6,355 bases of DNA from Oscillospiraceae bacterium (GCA_030527085.1 JAUNBN010000081.1:1-6355), one strand, 5' to 3'; numbered from the stretch's first letter, positions 1 to 5,489 are shown. Notes: a model not told the origin generated them from the letters alone. Translations and numbers: made by a program.

Positions 1-601
1 GGTGGCCCGAACGCAGCACCTCGGGCACCTTTTTCCCTCGCCAGACCTCCGGGCGGGTGTACTGCGGGTGCTCGAGCAGGCCCGCGTAGTGGCTTTCGCG
101 CTCGTAGCCCTCGGGGTCGGAGAGCACGCCCTCGCAGAGCCTCGCTACGCCGTCGGCCACGACCAGCGCGCCGAGCTCGCCGCCGCTTATCACAAAGTCG
201 CCCAGGGAGATTTCCTCGTCCACTATCTCCTCAATAACGCGCTCGTCTACGCCCTCGTAGTGCCCACAGAGTATGGCGAGGTTTCCCATCTCGCTCAGCT
301 CCCTGAGCTTAGCCTGCGTGAGCGTCTTCCCGCAGGGGGACATATAAATCAAATGCGGCCTCGTCCCCGCCTCGGCGCAGACGGACATAAAGCAGTCGTA
401 GACGGGCTGGGCGTTCATTATCATGCCCTGCCCGCCGCCGTAGGGCGCGTCGTCGGTCTGCTTTTGTTTATTAAGCGTGTAGTCACGGATATTGTGGCAG
501 ACTATCTCGAGCTTGCCGGCCTTGAGCGCGCGGCCTATAATGCTCTCATTCAAATAGCAGCGGCACATATCGGGAAAGAGGGTGAGAATGTCAATCCTCA
601 T
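1..601 (-). CDS. trmD: TrmD, tRNA (guanine-N1-)-methyltransferase, 3' end cut by the window
   Basis: TrmD methylates N1 of G37 next to the anticodon of tRNAs, using S-adenosylmethionine; this prevents +1 frameshifting. It is a cytoplasmic homodimer of the SPOUT (trefoil-knot) class. My minus-strand translation starts MRIDILTLFPDM and gives 200 residues before the window edge; the family is about 240-255 long, so the C-terminal fifth is missing. Visible motifs are DDAPYGGGQGM (50-60), IYMSPCGKTL (85-94), CGHYEGVDERV (112-122), EEISLGDFVISGGE (129-142), R154 and HPQYTRPEV (178-186). It aligns without gaps to E. coli TrmD as I recall it. The catalytic R154 is kept, but the residue matching catalytic D169 is glutamate. 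The ATG (599-601) overlaps the rimM 3' end by 11 nt. AAGGGGG (612-618 on the complement) is a plausible ribosome site inside rimM, so translation is probably coupled. The identification is essentially certain; rplS is the expected next gene outside the window. Confidence 0.97.
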   Translation of the reverse strand, partial: MRIDILTLFPDMCRCYLNESIIGRALKAGKLEIVCHNIRDYTLNKQKQTDDAPYGGGQGMIMNAQPVYDCFMSVCAEAGTRPHLIYMSPCGKTLTQAKLRELSEMGNLAILCGHYEGVDERVIEEIVDEEISLGDFVISGGELGALVVADGVARLCEGVLSDPEGYERESHYAGLLEHPQYTRPEVWRGKKVPEVLRSGH

Positions 602-1100
602 CGTCCAAAAGCCCCCTTATCGGGCTTATTACCAACTCGCCCTTTTCAACGTCCACGCTCTTGACAAAGGCGTCCACAAAGGGCACCAGCCTCTCGGAGC
701 CGTCAGCCAGCTCGATGCGCAGTATATCCTGCGCCCCGCTGATAACATCCTTTATCCTGCCCAGCTCCTCTTGCGCCTCGTTCAAAACTCTCACTCCCAG
801 AAGGTCGCTTATGAGCACCCTGCCCTCGGGCAGGGGTATGCTCTCCCGCTTCGCCCAGAAAACGCGCTCGATATAGGCGCGCGCCTCCTCCACGGAGTTC
901 ACACCCTCGAATTTCACGAGGCACATATTCTTCTGCGCCCTCGCGCGTTCGATTTTGAGCGAGCGCGAGCCCTCGCCATCGAGAAAGAGCCTCTCCTGAG
1001 CGCAGACGACCTCGGGGCCGTCGCACCAGCAGTAGAGCTTGAGCTCTCCGGCAAGGCCGTGGGTGGTAACGGCGCGGCCTATTTCGAGATACGGCTTCAT
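591..1100 (-). CDS. rimM: RimM, 16S rRNA processing / 30S maturation factor
   Basis: RimM is a cytoplasmic assembly factor that binds S19 and helps mature the 3' (head) domain of the 30S subunit. The 169-residue protein has the usual family length. The N-terminal RimM barrel carries the signature GRAVTTHGLAGELKL (8-22). The C-terminal PRC-barrel runs from about SDLLGVRVL (98-106) through GRIKDVISGAQDILRI (114-129) to the end, with the conserved LVPFVDAFVKSVD (138-150) and a GLLDDED tail. The ATG at 1098-1100 follows the khpA stop by 6 nt and has no strong Shine-Dalgarno sequence, so translation is probably coupled to khpA. The 3' end overlaps trmD by 11 nt. Adjacency to trmD and rpsP is the textbook arrangement. 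ylqD, which precedes rimM in B. subtilis, is missing here. Confidence 0.96.
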   Translation of the reverse strand: MKPYLEIGRAVTTHGLAGELKLYCWCDGPEVVCAQERLFLDGEGSRSLKIERARAQKNMCLVKFEGVNSVEEARAYIERVFWAKRESIPLPEGRVLISDLLGVRVLNEAQEELGRIKDVISGAQDILRIELADGSERLVPFVDAFVKSVDVEKGELVISPIRGLLDDED

Positions 1101-1106
1101 TTATAA

Positions 1107-1340
1107 TCAGTCTATCTCAACGGAGACCTTCGCGTTCTCGCGGGCGGCAGCCGCGCGCATAACGGTGCGAATGGCCTTGGCTATGCGGCCCTGCTTGCCT
1201 ATAACGCGGCCCATGTCGCGCTCGCCGACGGAAAGGTGGTAGACAGTGAGGCCTTCCTCGTCGGGCTCGTCCACCGTCACCGTGACGGAGTCCTTATCCT
1301 CTACGAGGCCTCGGGCAATGTATTCCAGTAAATCTTTCAT
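1107..1340 (-). CDS. khpA: KhpA (YlqC), small KH-domain RNA-binding protein
   Basis: This 77-residue protein is a single type-II KH domain, the usual KhpA length. The RNA-binding GXXG loop is GKQG (48-51) within DMGRVIGKQGRIAKAIRTVM (42-61). The N-terminal MKDLLEYIARGLVEDKDSV is typical of the family. In Gram-positive bacteria KhpA partners with KhpB (Jag/EloR) in post-transcriptional control linked to cell division and elongation; that role comes from the family and is not visible here. The ATG (1338-1340) is preceded by AAGAGG (1351-1356 on the complement). This site overlaps the rpsP stop codon, so the two genes are translationally close. The rpsP-khpA gap is 14 nt and the khpA-rimM gap is 6 nt, both consistent with the operon. 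Confidence 0.95.
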   Translation of the reverse strand: MKDLLEYIARGLVEDKDSVTVTVDEPDEEGLTVYHLSVGERDMGRVIGKQGRIAKAIRTVMRAAAARENAKVSVEID

Positions 1341-1354
1341 AATACTTTAACCTC

Positions 1355-1597
1355 TTATATTATCTCTTGTTTTTTGAGCAGCGCGCGCACCGTGTCGGTG
1401 GGCTGGGCGCCGTTGGATATCCACTTTCTGGCCTTGTCCGCGTCTATGCGGACTACCGAAGGCTCGGTGGTGGGGTCGTAAAAGCCTATCTCCTCTATAA
1501 AGCGTCCGTCGCGCGGGAAGCGGCTGTCGGCCACCACCACGCGGTAGCAGGGCTGCTTCTTGGCGCCGATGCGGCGAAGTCTGATTTTTACTGCCAT
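1355..1597 (-). CDS. rpsP: 30S ribosomal protein S16
   Basis: S16 is a primary 30S assembly protein that binds the 5' domain of 16S rRNA. The 80-residue length is normal. The family signature is clear: MAVKIRLRRIGAKK at the N-terminus, then PCYRVVVADSRFPRDGR (16-32) and EEIGFYDPTTEP (35-46). The rest fits bacterial S16, including the ARKWISNGAQPTDTVRALL stretch. The ATG (1595-1597) is preceded by a perfect GGAGG (1608-1612 on the complement) at 10 nt, slightly long but good. Unlike its neighbours, rpsP is separated from the upstream gene (ffh) by 151 nt. That gap contains a strong hairpin and an AT-rich leader, so rpsP may have extra regulation or an internal promoter. Confidence 0.98.
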   Translation of the reverse strand: MAVKIRLRRIGAKKQPCYRVVVADSRFPRDGRFIEEIGFYDPTTEPSVVRIDADKARKWISNGAQPTDTVRALLKKQEII

Positions 1598-1748
1598 AGT
1601 TCTCTTTCCTCCGAAGTATATAAATAATATTATTACCGATTTTTGTCGGTGATAAACTGTTTTAGCGCCGCCCGTGGGCGTGGGTTCTCCGCTGTGTATT
1701 CCCCGCCTTCGGCGTGGGAATACGGCGTTTTACACGCTTGGCTTGTGT
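1598..1748 (-). other. Structured ffh-rpsP intergenic leader (151 bp)
   Basis: This is the only sizeable gap inside the minus-strand operon. In mRNA order it first carries a strong GC-rich hairpin (1690-1727), then a second small hairpin (1669-1680). After that comes an AT-rich stretch with a weak stem (ACCGA 1635-1639 with TCGGT 1646-1650, loop of six) and the rpsP ribosome-binding site GGAGG (1608-1612). No T-run follows either GC hairpin in the mRNA direction, so neither looks like an intrinsic terminator of the operon. The AT-rich part contains -10-like strings (TATACT, TATTAT on the minus strand), but I found no matching -35, so I do not call a promoter. No open reading frame of note was seen. 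Confidence 0.6.
1690..1727. repeat. Strong imperfect palindrome (hairpin) between ffh and rpsP
   Basis: The arms are GTATTCCC (1696-1703) and GGGAATAC (1716-1723), then CGCC (1704-1707) and GGCG (1711-1714) closing a TTC loop, with T1715 bulged. CGC (1690-1692) can pair with GCG (1725-1727) after small internal bulges. This gives 12 core base pairs and up to 15 in total. On the plus strand it is followed by TTTT (1728-1731), which would make at best a weak terminator for antisense transcription. On the mRNA strand no U-run follows. It may be a processing, stability or attenuation hairpin, or a copy of a dispersed palindromic repeat. Confidence 0.7.
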
Positions 1749-3083
1749 TTAGAAGGGCAGGCCGCTTCCCCTGCCGGGCAGGGCAGACATGCGTCTGCGG
1801 CCCTTTTTGTTCATCTGCTTTACCATCTTGTTCATCTGCTCGAACTGCCGAAGCAGGCGGTTCACGTCTTCAACTCGCTGACCGCAGCCCGCCGCTATGC
1901 GGCGCTTGCGCTTCGCGTCTATAACAGAGGGCTTCTCGCGCTCGAGCGGCGTCATCGAGAGGATTACGGCCTGAGTGCGGCGGAAAGCCTGCTCGTCTAT
2001 GGCCTCCTCGGGAATGGCCGCTCCTCCGGGCATCATGCCCACAAGCTGCTGTATATTGCCCATATTCCCGAGCTGCTCGAACTGGTCGAGCAAATCATTC
2101 ATATCGAAGCCCTTTTTGACCTTTTTAGCGAGCTTTGCGGCCTTTTCGGCGTCTATGTTCTTCTCGGCCTTTTCAATAAAGCTCAGAACGTCGCCCATTC
2201 CGAGTATGCGCGAGGCCATGCGGTCGGGGTGAAAGACCTCGAGGTCGTCGAGCTTTTCGCCCGTGCCCGCGAATTTAATGGGCTTTCCGGTCACGGCGAG
2301 GACGGAGAGCGCCGCGCCGCCGCGCGTGTCGCCGTCGAGCTTGGTCAGTATGATGCCGTCTATGCCCACTTCACTAGCGAAGGTCTCGGCGACGTTCACA
2401 GCTTCCTGCCCCGTCATGCTGTCCACCACGAGCAGCGTTTCGTCTACGCTTACGGCCTCTTTGATGCGCCGCAGCTCATCCATCAATTCCGCGTCTATCT
2501 GCAGGCGGCCGGCGGTATCGACTATTATAACATCGAAGCCGTAGTCGCGGCCGTAGAGATAGCCCTTTCGCGCTATTTCAACGGGGTCGCCCTGCCCTTG
2601 CTCGAAGACCTCGGCTCCGGCGGCCTCGCCGACTATTTTAAGCTGCTCTATCGCCGCGGGGCGGTAGACGTCGCAGGCTATGAGCAGGGGGCGACGCCCC
2701 TCGGATTTGAAGCGCTTCGCGAGCTTGGCGGCGTGGGTGGTCTTGCCCGAGCCCTGAAGCCCGCACATCATAAGGCAGGTAGAGCCCTTGGCGTTGAGCC
2801 TTATCTCCCGCGCGCCGCCGCCCATAAGCGAGGCGAGCTCATCGTTCACTATTTTTATGACCTGCTGGGCGGGCGTGAGGCTTTTCATTACCTCCTCGCC
2901 CACGGCGCGCTCGGAAACCGAGGCCACAAAGTCCTTCGCGACCTTGTAGTTTACGTCCGCCTCAAGCAGCGCTAGACGCACCTCGCGCATGGCGTCCTTT
3001 ATATCGCTCTCGGTGAGCTTGCCGTGCAGTTTGAGGCGCGAGAATATGCCGCTCAGTTTTTCGCTCAGTCCCTCAAAGGCCAA
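1749..3083 (-). CDS. ffh: Ffh, signal recognition particle GTPase (SRP54)
   Basis: Ffh binds 4.5S/SRP RNA and signal peptides of nascent membrane proteins at the ribosome, and delivers them to the receptor FtsY by coupled GTP hydrolysis. The 444 residues match family length. The N domain covers about 1-90. The G domain has G1 GLQGSGKT (108-115), DVYRPAA (138-144), DTAGR (189-193), TKLD (247-250) and GTGEK (273-277). The methionine-rich M domain (about 298-444) includes the flexible finger region with NMGNIQQLVGMMPGG (340-354) and the RNA-binding KRKRRIAAGCGQRVEDVNRLL (391-411). The tail ends GLPF. The start is TTG (3081-3083), supported by GGGAG (3091-3095 on the complement) 7 nt upstream and by the conserved MAFEGLSEKL N-terminus. 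The gene lies 12 nt after ylxM, its usual partner. The GCG in the RNA-binding motif replaces the GSG I recall from E. coli and B. subtilis; I expect this to be a natural variant. Confidence 0.98.
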   Translation of the reverse strand: MAFEGLSEKLSGIFSRLKLHGKLTESDIKDAMREVRLALLEADVNYKVAKDFVASVSERAVGEEVMKSLTPAQQVIKIVNDELASLMGGGAREIRLNAKGSTCLMMCGLQGSGKTTHAAKLAKRFKSEGRRPLLIACDVYRPAAIEQLKIVGEAAGAEVFEQGQGDPVEIARKGYLYGRDYGFDVIIVDTAGRLQIDAELMDELRRIKEAVSVDETLLVVDSMTGQEAVNVAETFASEVGIDGIILTKLDGDTRGGAALSVLAVTGKPIKFAGTGEKLDDLEVFHPDRMASRILGMGDVLSFIEKAEKNIDAEKAAKLAKKVKKGFDMNDLLDQFEQLGNMGNIQQLVGMMPGGAAIPEEAIDEQAFRRTQAVILSMTPLEREKPSVIDAKRKRRIAAGCGQRVEDVNRLLRQFEQMNKMVKQMNKKGRRRMSALPGRGSGLPF

Positions 3084-3095
3084 CTTTTTTCTCCC

Positions 3096-3452
3096 TTAAG
3101 CCCCGCCCTCCAGAACGGCGGTCTTTTCGATTATTTCCCCAGCCAGACGCTTTATCTCGAAGGCGTCGTTCTGCTCTATTATTTCCTCGGCGCGGCTGCG
3201 GATGCCCTCAAAGACCTCGCTCAAGAGGCGGTTGCGCCGCGCGAGACCCAGCGTGTCCTCCAACTCAAGCATGGCGGCCTCGCCGCGCTTTATGCAGTCG
3301 CGCACACCCTGCCTCGAGATGCCGCTGTTCTGGGCTATCTCGGCCAGCGAGAGGTCCTCGCAGTAATAGAGCTCGAGCATATCGCGCTGTTTTTCCGTAA
3401 GCGCGCTCGAGTAAGCGTCGATTAGATATACCATTTCGAGGTTTTTAGACAT
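3096..3452 (-). CDS. ylxM: YlxM-family putative SRP-associated DNA/RNA-binding protein
   Basis: YlxM is a small helix-turn-helix protein encoded next to ffh across Firmicutes; in streptococci it modulates SRP function. The 118-residue product (MSKNLEMVYLIDAYSSALTE...) has a sigma-70 region-4-like HTH at about 19-60, with LTEKQRDMLELYYCEDLSLAEIA and GISRQGVRDCIKR. A charged helical C-terminus rich in Arg, Glu and Ile follows. An in-frame GTG at 3459-3461 would add three residues. The ATG at 3450-3452 is preferred because AAGGTG (3459-3464 on the complement) is a ribosome site 6 nt upstream and would itself contain that GTG. It is first in the operon, about 50 nt from the promoter. It is followed by ffh after 12 nt, whose ribosome site abuts the ylxM stop codon. 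Confidence 0.94.
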   Translation of the reverse strand: MSKNLEMVYLIDAYSSALTEKQRDMLELYYCEDLSLAEIAQNSGISRQGVRDCIKRGEAAMLELEDTLGLARRNRLLSEVFEGIRSRAEEIIEQNDAFEIKRLAGEIIEKTAVLEGGA

Positions 3453-3458
3453 CGGCCG

Positions 3459-3464
3459 CACCTT
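3459..3464 (-). promoter_or_regulatory. ylxM ribosome-binding site that decides the start
   Basis: On the complement this reads AAGGTG, 6 nt before the ATG at 3450-3452. The alternative GTG start at 3459-3461 lies inside this site and has no Shine-Dalgarno of its own at good spacing (only an A-rich stretch). The ATG is therefore the better start. Confidence 0.7.
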
Positions 3465-3476
3465 TTTTGTGGCTTC

Positions 3477-3498
3477 TGTAAAGTTTTCAAGCTTTACA
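3477..3498. repeat. Palindrome TGTAAAG-N8-CTTTACA at the operon transcription start
   Basis: TGTAAAG (3477-3483) and CTTTACA (3492-3498) form a perfect 7-bp inverted repeat with an 8-nt spacer. It lies just downstream of the minus-strand -10 (3507-3512), so it covers the expected start of transcription and first leader bases. It could be an operator or a short 5' hairpin. The right arm plus one base (CTTTACAA) recurs at 3633-3640, inside the -35 of the divergent promoter. No regulator is identifiable from the sequence. Confidence 0.5.
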
Positions 3499-3506
3499 AC
3501 TTTGTG

Positions 3507-3535
3507 AGTATATAATATATTTCAGGCTTTGTCAA
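3507..3535 (-). promoter_or_regulatory. Sigma-A-type promoter of the ylxM-ffh-rpsP-khpA-rimM-trmD operon
   Basis: On the minus strand the -35 is a perfect TTGACA (3530-3535), the spacer is 17 bp (3513-3529) and the -10 is TATACT (3507-3512, five of six consensus). Transcription would start near 3500, leaving a leader of about 50 nt before the ylxM ATG. The position, strand and quality make it the obvious operon promoter. Confidence 0.85.
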
Positions 3536-3549
3536 GTACGGCGCGCAAT

Positions 3550-3607
3550 CGGGAGCAGGCCAGAAGGCGGGCATACCGTTGTCTTTGGCATCTATAGGCC
3601 GCTCCCG
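3550..3607. repeat. Imperfect inverted repeat / possible structured RNA between the divergent promoters
   Basis: CGGGAGC (3550-3556) plus GGCC (3558-3561) is mirrored by GGCC (3597-3600) plus GCTCCCG (3601-3607). This makes an 11-bp stem with one bulged A (3557). As plus-strand RNA the interior can also pair: 3562-3564 with 3582-3584, and 3566-3570 with 3576-3580 (two G-U pairs), closing a GCATA loop. The segment lies between the two promoters, upstream of both expected starts, and no coding frame explains it. I do not recognise it as a tRNA, SRP RNA or known riboswitch. It may be a DNA palindrome or an uncharacterised RNA. Confidence 0.45.
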
Positions 3608-3633
3608 CGAAATCAGGAGTGACGCGTTTAAAC

Positions 3634-3662
3634 TTTACAATCGCCGCGCAAGGCTTTATATT
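3634..3662 (+). promoter_or_regulatory. Probable sigma-A-type promoter of the glycosyltransferase gene
   Basis: TTTACA (3634-3639, five of six -35 consensus), a 17-bp spacer (3640-3656) and TATATT (3657-3662, five of six -10 consensus) face the gene starting at 3695. Transcription would begin near 3669, giving a leader of about 25 nt. It is divergent from the operon promoter, with about 95 bp between the two -35 boxes. Confidence 0.75.
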
Positions 3663-3694
3663 TAAAAAACGATAATTCGGAAAAAGAAGGACCT

Positions 3695-5416
3695 ATGACG
3701 ACTTTCAACCTGATATCTACCACCCTGTGCGCACTGCTGATAGCTTTCGCCTTTGCGATCAAGGCTAAAGAGCGCGGTATACTTTCGGGCTCGCTGAAGA
3801 CGGGCGAAAGGCTTACGGGCACGGCCGACAAGCTTCACTGCCCCGCCTTGCTTCTCATTCTGGCTCTCGCCGCCTTTACCAGCTTATATAAGCTCACGGA
3901 GATTCCCGCCGGAGTCAATATCGACGAGGCGGGCGTGGCTTATGACGCTTACTGTCTGGTGAACTACGGCGTAGACCGCTGGCTCTACCGCTATCCCGTC
4001 TATTTTATAAATCACGGGCGCGGCATGAGCGCCGTCTACACCTACATGACGGCTCTCAATATAAAGCTCTTCGGCTTTTCGATGTTCAGTGTAAGGCTTT
4101 TTAACGCCGCTCTGCGCGTCGCGCAGACTCTGGCCGTCTACTCCCTTTTCAAAATTGTAAAGGGCAAAAGGAGCGCGCTTTTCGCGTCCTTGCTCTCGAC
4201 CTTGCTGCCTATCTTCTTCATGGTGCACCGCTACGGTGTAGACGGCTATCCCCTGCTCGCCTTTTTTATTATCGCCCTCTCCCTCCTCTGCCAGGCGCTC
4301 AAGGCGGGTGGACTCCGGCGCTTCGCACTCGCGGGGCTCGCCTTCGGTGCGGCGCTGTATAGCTACGCGCTCTCCTATTTGATGATACCCGTCTTTCTGC
4401 TGCTGACGCTGCTGTGCCTTATACGATGCCGAAAGGTGAGCTTAAAGCAGGCTCTGGCGCTGACGCTGCCGCTTCTTCTGCTCGCCGCGCCCCTTATTGC
4501 AGAGCTTATGGTAAATCAGGGACTGCTGCCTGAAATACGCTCCTTTATCTCTTTCCCGAAGCTTCCCGCCTATGCGGGGGACGAGCTCTCGCCCGCCAAC
4601 ATACCCTCGACCTTCCTGCAAAGCTGGCAGCTCTTCTTCAACAACAGTATCCCGCACAGCGCCATAGCACCCTATTACACCCTTTATCTCATGTCAATCC
4701 CGCTGGTGGCCGCCGGCTTTTTCCTTGAAGCGAAGGATGCCGTAAAAGCTTTGAAAGGTCGCCGCCTCGACTTTTCGCTTATAGCCCTCAGCGCCTTTCT
4801 CGCCAGCTACGGCACGGGGCTGCTGGTAGGGGGCTTTAATATAACGCGTCTTATTTCGGTTTTCGCCCCGCTCCTCTGGTTTATTGTCTGCGGAGCGCGC
4901 TTCGTATGGCGGCGGCTTGGCCTTCTTTTCATGTTTATACCCGCTCTTTACTGCGCGTTGGCTCTTTCCTTCTACAGCTATTACTTCACGAGCTATAACG
5001 AGGACAATTACCCGATTATTTATTTCGACGCCGGCGCTACGGAGCTTTACCGCGAGCTGAGGGAAAAGTATCCCGACAGCTTCATGTACTTTTTGACCTA
5101 TCGGGCGGGGGCGACTTATACAGACAGCTACATCTACGCCCTTTTGGGCGGCCTCACCTCGCCCTACGACTTTAACGCCAGCTATATTGCCGAGCCCGAA
5201 AACAGCTCCTACGGCTACAACCGCTTTTACATACCTGTCCGAGAGATAGGCGGAGAGATAATCTACGAGGTCTACGAAAACTGCGTTTACGTCGTCTACT
5301 TGCCGACGACAGGAGAGACTATAGACAGCCTGCTTGAAAAGCTCGACGAGAGCTCGCTCGTGCGCGAGGAGCGCTACCCCTACGCGGTGTACTCGCCGCA
5401 GGGGCTGGGACAATAG
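3695..5416 (+). CDS. Polytopic GT-C (GT39-like) lipid-phosphosugar-dependent glycosyltransferase, putative
   Basis: This is a 573-residue integral membrane protein with about 12-13 hydrophobic segments, roughly at 4-22, 51-66, 111-130, 134-153, 158-178, 184-202, 208-226, 227-245, 251-270, 328-345, 358-378, 384-401 and 407-427. A mostly soluble, Tyr-rich C-terminal domain follows (about 429-573), probably extracytoplasmic. After the second hydrophobic segment comes PAGVNIDEAGVAYDAY (71-86). Its Asp77-Glu78 matches the acidic motif in the first outer loop of GT39/ArnT/PMT-like enzymes. Next are PVYFINHGRGMSAVYTY (101-117) and LFGFSMFSVRLFNAAL (125-140), typical of this family in Clostridia. Such enzymes move a sugar from a polyprenyl-phosphate carrier to a wall polymer, lipid or protein. 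Acceptor and sugar cannot be read here. The ATG is chosen for GAAGGA (3686-3691) only 3 nt upstream, a short spacing, and for the promoter at 3634-3662. The extra N-terminal helix is somewhat unusual. Confidence 0.82.
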   Translation: MTTFNLISTTLCALLIAFAFAIKAKERGILSGSLKTGERLTGTADKLHCPALLLILALAAFTSLYKLTEIPAGVNIDEAGVAYDAYCLVNYGVDRWLYRYPVYFINHGRGMSAVYTYMTALNIKLFGFSMFSVRLFNAALRVAQTLAVYSLFKIVKGKRSALFASLLSTLLPIFFMVHRYGVDGYPLLAFFIIALSLLCQALKAGGLRRFALAGLAFGAALYSYALSYLMIPVFLLLTLLCLIRCRKVSLKQALALTLPLLLLAAPLIAELMVNQGLLPEIRSFISFPKLPAYAGDELSPANIPSTFLQSWQLFFNNSIPHSAIAPYYTLYLMSIPLVAAGFFLEAKDAVKALKGRRLDFSLIALSAFLASYGTGLLVGGFNITRLISVFAPLLWFIVCGARFVWRRLGLLFMFIPALYCALALSFYSYYFTSYNEDNYPIIYFDAGATELYRELREKYPDSFMYFLTYRAGATYTDSYIYALLGGLTSPYDFNASYIAEPENSSYGYNRFYIPVREIGGEIIYEVYENCVYVVYLPTTGETIDSLLEKLDESSLVREERYPYAVYSPQGLGQ

Positions 5417-5432
5417 AAATGTGACTAAATCG

Positions 5433-5461
5433 CTTACTCTTATCTCGTGAATCCTTATAAT
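5433..5461 (+). promoter_or_regulatory. Probable promoter of the SDR gene
   Basis: A perfect -10 TATAAT (5456-5461) lies 17 bp after a weak -35, CTTACT (5433-5438, three of six). The expected start near 5468 lies upstream of the ATG at 5499 and would exclude the in-frame TTG at 5466. No terminator is visible between the glycosyltransferase stop (5416) and this site, so read-through from upstream is also possible. Confidence 0.55.
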
Positions 5462-5484
5462 AGATTTGGTTAGAATAAACCTAC

Positions 5485-5489
5485 GGGAG
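5485..5489 (+). promoter_or_regulatory. Ribosome-binding site deciding the SDR start
   Basis: GGGAG ends 9 nt before the ATG at 5499-5501. An in-frame TTG at 5466 would add 11 residues (MVRINLREIKQ). That TTG has no Shine-Dalgarno, and the extension precedes the point where the SDR fold normally starts. ATG 5499 is preferred. Confidence 0.75.

Noticed and set aside
2..664. 220-codon plus-strand open frame
   Set aside because: It is antisense to trmD, whose motifs are unmistakable on the other strand.
591..1106. Plus-strand and alternative minus-strand frames over rimM
   Set aside because: RimM has clear family signatures in its own frame; the others are Arg/Gly- or Leu/His-rich shadows.
1690..1731. 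Intrinsic terminator ending transcription after ffh
   Set aside because: The T-run follows the hairpin only on the plus strand. In the operon's direction no U-run follows, so it should not terminate ffh transcripts.
1674..2975. 433-codon plus-strand open frame opposite ffh
   Set aside because: It lies antisense to the fully conserved ffh gene. Its translation is rich in Leu, Ala and His with no domain, and it is a by-product of GC-rich codon usage.
3540..3625. tRNA or SRP (4.5S) RNA gene in the divergent region
   Set aside because: There is no acceptor/T-arm pattern, no GTTCGA-like T loop, and no SRP RNA GGAA tetraloop with its conserved internal loops. The pairing seen is of a different shape.
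3628..3831. 67-codon minus-strand open frame over the glycosyltransferase start
   Set aside because: It overlaps the promoter and N-terminus of the glycosyltransferase and has no ribosome site or family resemblance.
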